IMG/VR virus record: IMGVR_UViG_3300007542_000127
Location: 1-28,708 of that record
Length of the DNA: 28,708 nucleotides
Source: a virus
Reading direction: 5' to 3' (one strand)
Shown here in pieces: positions 26,332 to 28,708 of the stretch. The position numbers and the translations under genes are program-made. Below the pieces are notes generated by a model. The model was not told the DNA's origin and did not search any database. It saw nothing but the letters and a program-made list of their open reading frames with translations. Each line of letters opens with the position of its first letter. The first letter of the stretch is position 1.

Positions 26332-26413
26332 GGGAGTGTGGCGGAATTGGTCTACGCTGCGGATTTAAAATCCGCTGGTCTTTGACCTTGTGGGTTCGAG
26401 TCCCACCGCTCCT
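26332..26413 (+). tRNA. tRNA-Leu (anticodon UAA)
   Basis: The acceptor stem GGGAGTG pairs with CGCTCCT (26407-26413) including two wobbles, and the T arm GTGGG-TTCGAGT-CCCAC is canonical. The anticodon stem GCGGA/TCCGC encloses the loop TTTAAAA, placing TAA at positions 34-36. A variable arm GGTCTTTGACC is present, as expected for Leu. CCA is not encoded, as usual in cyanobacteria. It decodes TTA (and TTG), frequent in this phage. Confidence 0.93.
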
Positions 26414-26417
26414 ATCT

Positions 26418-26491
26418 CGGGATGTAGCTCAGTTTGGTCAGAGTGCTGCGTTTGGGACGCAGATGCCGCAGGTTCAAATCCTGTCATCCCG
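26418..26491 (+). tRNA. tRNA-Pro (anticodon UGG)
   Basis: The acceptor stem CGGGATG pairs with CATCCCG (26485-26491), followed by discriminator A; the T arm GCAGG-TTCAAAT-CCTGT (one G-U pair) is typical. The anticodon stem CTGCG/CGCAG encloses loop TTTGGGA, giving TGG at 34-36, which reads CCA. It lies four bases after the tRNA-Leu gene, so both are processed from one transcript. CCA is not encoded. Its 3' end overlaps the stop of a minus-strand gene by eight bases. Confidence 0.94.
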
Positions 26492-26693
26492 ATTCTTCAT
26501 CTGCAGGGTCATACTCTGCATCTTCTAATAGTTTCAAAATGAAGTGGTGGATTCGATCCGTCACCCACCGTAGATCTTCATCAGAAATATCACAGATAAT
26601 TGCGTCCAAACGGAGTTCACGCGAGGGTTCTCGAACATGATCTGCAATTAACTCCAGTGCTCGATAACGACCTGGCGTGAACTCTCCCAACAT
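26484..26693 (-). CDS. hypothetical acidic protein, 69 aa
   Basis: ATG 26693 shares one base with the preceding stop (TGATG) and gives MLGEFTPGRYRALELIADHV followed by REPSRELRLDAIICDISDED and LRWVTDRIHHFILKLL. It is acidic and helical with a short C-terminal acidic tail. Its stop lies in the 3' end of the tRNA-Pro gene on the other strand. I do not recognise the family. It is the second gene of a two-gene minus unit downstream of the endolysin side. Confidence 0.6.
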   Translation of the reverse strand: MLGEFTPGRYRALELIADHVREPSRELRLDAIICDISDEDLRWVTDRIHHFILKLLEDAEYDPADEESG

Positions 26694-26911
26694 CAATCTA
26701 GTCCTGCAACAGTCAGCTGATCTTTAGTTTCTTGAGCTGCTTGCTCCAGCTGGCGCTGTTTGATCACCGTAAGAATCTCAAGAGCACCCTGAACTTTAAG
26801 ATAACCTTCTTTATTACGTAAGATCTTTTCTTCCTCTTCTCGAATTGTTTCAGCAAGAGAGGAGAGTTGAACTTGCAGACCAGTTTCTAAATCAGAAATA
26901 ATGGTGTCCAT
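26693..26911 (-). CDS. small coiled-coil protein, 72 aa
   Basis: The protein begins MDTIISDLETGLQVQLSSLA and continues ETIREEEEKILRNKEGYLKV then QGALEILTVIKQRQLEQAAQ. Heptad-spaced Leu/Ile with many Glu/Lys/Gln point to a single long coiled coil. The start follows the endolysin stop by 26 bases. The small size and coiled-coil nature would suit a chaperone, spanin-like or oligomerising partner, but no signal peptide or membrane segment is present, so a lysis role is not supported. Confidence 0.65.
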   Translation of the reverse strand: MDTIISDLETGLQVQLSSLAETIREEEEKILRNKEGYLKVQGALEILTVIKQRQLEQAAQETKDQLTVAGLD

Positions 26912-26937
26912 AGGTACAGATTTTTTGCAATAGTAAT

Positions 26938-28182
26938 TTACTTTAAGTCAATCCACCAGCCCGTACCTTCTCCTTCTACCATCCAGCGCCTATAGAAGAA
27001 GTTGTAGGTATAGAGCACTTCTTTACCATTGGTTGTTTTGTATTCGCCAGTGTAGTTGTCAAGTTGTCCCCAGGGGTCATGGACAATGAACTTCTTGGCT
27101 TCATCCTGGTAACCAATCACACAGATCCAGTGACCACTACCTGTGGGGGCATTGGCAGGGCCTTTGTGGAGGATACCAACTGGACAGGGTACATCTTCAT
27201 CGAGGCGTTGCTTGAGCTCTTCGATGGTGCCATTCTGTTTGAATTTAGGACTAAAGCCAAGGCTTTGGAGAACTTTGAGTTGAGTGGCCACTTCAACAGT
27301 GTCACCAATAGCAAAAACCTTTTTAAGATAATCATTATCAGTACTGATGCAACCAGGGCGTAGGTACATGGCAGCCATGGCGCAAGCAGAGGAGAAGCAA
27401 GTACGGCTTGCATCTCTATAGTTATCACGCTGTGATTGATAGGGAACAGCTAATTTAACGCCATCATATTTAATCTCTGCTTTATCTTTAGGGTGATTAA
27501 GAACACCTTTTAATCCATACCAGTGTTCATCAAAAACCCACCAGGTACCTAGGTTATAAGGGAATACAAGCTGTGTATGTTTATCTTTTTTAGCAATAAC
27601 TTCTACACCTTTATAGCTGCGATCTTCTTTGATGCGCACCTTTTGATCCGGCCTTAGATCACCACTGGGAATTGGTTCTTTTTTAAGAAAGGTATCAACA
27701 GTACATGTAATATCAATTTCATTTTGCTTCTGTTTCTCTGCTCGACCTGAAGTAAACAGTAGAACTTCTTTCTTTCGCCGCTCTACTAAACCTGGGAGAG
27801 TGACACCATGATCACCCTTAACCCACTTAGGTAACTCTTCTTCTGCAACTTTATTAGGATCTTCGTTGTTATTAAGACGCTTCCTTAAGGTAGAACGCTC
27901 TAATGCGCCAGCACCACAGTTGTATGTGAAGGAGACTAAGGCATCAAACTGTGCCTGGTTAATCCTAGCAACAACCAGATCTTGTACGGCCCGTTCAAAC
28001 TGCGCTACATCAGCACGGAGAAACCGATCAGCTTGGTCTTCGCTGATGGTCATATTGGCTTTTACATCAGGGCCAGTGTGTCCCCAGCCAATAGTCCAGA
28101 CGCCAGCTGGACAAAGGTAGCTCTTTAAGCGGAGTCCTTCAAATTCTTTGATAAGTGCTAGGCCAGCATCGGAGATCCGCAT
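26938..28182 (-). CDS. modular endolysin: GH24 lysozyme plus C39-like peptidase, 414 aa
   Basis: Residues 1-145 form a T4/lambda-type GH24 lysozyme: IKEFEGLRLKSYLCPAGVWT then IGWGHTG, with catalytic E15, C24 and T30 at the family spacing (E-8-C-5-T). Residues about 160-235 form an SH3-like linker with strands (YKGVEVIAKKDKHTQLVF). Residues 240-414 resemble a C39-like papain-fold peptidase: VPYQSQRDN, TCFSSACAMA (C262), GHWICVIGYQ (H351) and FIVHDPWG (D369), a Cys-His-Asp set. The lysozyme would cut glycan chains and the peptidase may cut peptide cross-links. No signal peptide or membrane segment, so a holin would be needed. A perfect TATAAT -10 (28211-28206, minus strand) lies 23 bases upstream. 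Confidence 0.9.
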   Translation of the reverse strand: MRISDAGLALIKEFEGLRLKSYLCPAGVWTIGWGHTGPDVKANMTISEDQADRFLRADVAQFERAVQDLVVARINQAQFDALVSFTYNCGAGALERSTLRKRLNNNEDPNKVAEEELPKWVKGDHGVTLPGLVERRKKEVLLFTSGRAEKQKQNEIDITCTVDTFLKKEPIPSGDLRPDQKVRIKEDRSYKGVEVIAKKDKHTQLVFPYNLGTWWVFDEHWYGLKGVLNHPKDKAEIKYDGVKLAVPYQSQRDNYRDASRTCFSSACAMAAMYLRPGCISTDNDYLKKVFAIGDTVEVATQLKVLQSLGFSPKFKQNGTIEELKQRLDEDVPCPVGILHKGPANAPTGSGHWICVIGYQDEAKKFIVHDPWGQLDNYTGEYKTTNGKEVLYTYNFFYRRWMVEGEGTGWWIDLK

Positions 28183-28205
28183 GAGTACATTAAAAAGCTG
28201 TACCC

Positions 28206-28211
28206 ATTATA
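28206..28211 (-). promoter_or_regulatory. -10 box of the endolysin gene
   Basis: On the minus strand TATAAT (28211-28206) lies in an AT-rich stretch (TATTTATTTATAATGGG) 23 bases before the endolysin ATG at 28182. No good -35 box is found 16-18 bases upstream, as for the Arg/Gly-rich protein gene at 7469. A phage-specific or activator-dependent late promoter is possible. Confidence 0.4.
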
Positions 28212-28245
28212 AATAAATACAGCTAAGAAGTAATAATGTAATTAA

Positions 28246-28617
28246 CTACTGAGGTTTAACTGGCCATACAACTGTTTCTGGAAAATTTTGTTGCTGAGGA
28301 ACATCTAGAAGTGCTTGCCTGTAAGTTCGCCAGGAATCCTGTAATTGTGCATTCATTGATTCCCAACGCAAAGGATTAAGCACATCAACCTCTTCTTTTA
28401 AAAGTTGGTTGCGCTGCTCTCTTAAGCTTTTTGCTTTCAAGGCTAATAGCTCTTGCTCTGTTAATGCGTTTGGATTCTTAAAAGCGTTTCCATCGTATTC
28501 CCAGCCAATACCCGCATTGCCTTGAAGCTGGACCCATCCTTGACTATTAGCAAAATCGGCTTCTGCAACTGCGGTATTAACAACGATACCGTTTTCGATA
28601 ATTGCGTAATTAGACAT
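28246..28617 (-). CDS. tail fibre assembly-like / tail-associated protein, 123 aa
   Basis: ATG 28617 (MSNYAIIENGIVVNTAVAEA) is chosen over a start four codons upstream. The N-terminal strands (YAIIENGIVVNTA, GWVQLQGNAGIGWEYDGNAF) and the C-terminal helical part, ending with the YRQALLDVPQQQNFP then ETVVWPVKP motif, match the shape of small proteins linked to phage tail fibres (R-x-x-LL...Y-R-x-x-L-x-x-x...FP...WP). The exact family is not certain. Its start follows the stop of the Gly-rich protein gene to its right with two bases between them, so the two are coupled, supporting a tail role. Confidence 0.65.
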   Translation of the reverse strand: MSNYAIIENGIVVNTAVAEADFANSQGWVQLQGNAGIGWEYDGNAFKNPNALTEQELLALKAKSLREQRNQLLKEEVDVLNPLRWESMNAQLQDSWRTYRQALLDVPQQQNFPETVVWPVKPQ

Positions 28618-28619
28618 GA

Positions 28620-28708
28620 TTACACCCATTGAATACGTACAAGACCGTCTGAGCCAGATTGGGCACTTCCAAGAGCACCTCCTCCTGCACCGCCGCCACC
28701 TGGAGAGC
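28620..28708 (-). CDS. C-terminal fragment of a Gly-rich tail protein
   Basis: The frame ending in TAA at 28620-28622 is open to the right edge and reads SPGGGGAGGGALGSAQSG then SDGLVRIQWV in its 29 complete codons. A Gly-rich stretch ending in a GLVRIxW motif is a common C-terminus of phage tail fibre and tail structural proteins. It lies directly upstream of the tail-associated gene on the same strand. Nothing of its N-terminus is seen, so size and exact identity are open. Confidence 0.6.
   Translation of the reverse strand, partial: SPGGGGAGGGALGSAQSGSDGLVRIQWV

Noticed and set aside
409-28708. CRISPR array, insertion sequence or attachment site
   Set aside because: No regularly spaced direct repeats outside the protein-coding repeats, no transposase gene, and no integrase or att-like duplication was seen in the window.

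Overview
This window is best read as part of the genome of a tailed bacteriophage infecting a cyanobacterium (a cyanophage, probably siphovirus-like). The evidence is the gene content: a T7-like family A DNA polymerase C-terminus, a cyanobacterial-style PrimPol-helicase, phage families (Gp157-like, DUF3310-like, Dam-type methylase), a DUF6321-like protein typical of cyanophages and cyanobacteria, a DUF5895-like protein, an NblA-like small protein, a modular endolysin, two tRNAs, and the Gly-rich end of a probable tail protein at the right edge. Genes are short, packed tightly with ATGA/TGATG overlaps, and often lack Shine-Dalgarno sites, as is common in cyanobacteria and their phages. Family names are assigned by eye from motifs; no database was searched.

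Layout. Positions 1-6202 (mostly +): replication and nucleotide metabolism, comprising the polymerase end, a membrane protein, a dCMP deaminase, an SSB with two OB-like halves and a DDIPF tail, a DUF5895-like protein, a SWIM zinc-finger protein and a Gp157-like protein. Minus-strand islands interrupt this: a holin-like gene with a basic 37-aa gene (1123-1477), and 4082-4336. Positions 6297-11195: a terminator-bounded region with two remarkable low-complexity basic proteins (252 aa on -, 784 aa on +) flanking small genes, including an AbrB-like protein and a zinc-ribbon-like protein. Positions 11297-16058 (+): a four-gene operon with a winged-helix protein, then a PD-(D/E)XK exonuclease, a 40-aa gene and the PrimPol-helicase.

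Positions 16059-22966: a mosaic with frequent strand switches, holding three - genes, a structured non-coding stretch (17407-17668), two His-Me finger (HNH) proteins in tandem, a PPC-like beta protein, a solitary Phd/YefM antitoxin, a Dam-like methyltransferase and a DUF3310 protein. Positions 22963-28708 (-): a late-type module with a degenerate lysozyme-like protein, beta-rich probable virion proteins, an NblA-like protein, a Dps ferritin, a DUF6321-like protein, an HNH nuclease, a GH24+C39 endolysin and tail-associated genes. It is broken only by tRNA-Leu(UAA) and tRNA-Pro(UGG) on +.

How the parts fit together: SSB, polymerase, exonuclease and PrimPol-helicase form a replication/recombination set; the deaminase supplies dUMP for dTTP; the lysin and holin-like gene serve lysis; and Dps, NblA-like protein, Phd, methylase and HNH proteins are accessory functions aimed at host physiology, defence or mobility. 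At least seven small proteins (32-55 aa) without other annotation were found in gaps between larger genes. The least explained elements are the two disordered repeat proteins, the structured intergenic region and the tandem His-Me finger pair.
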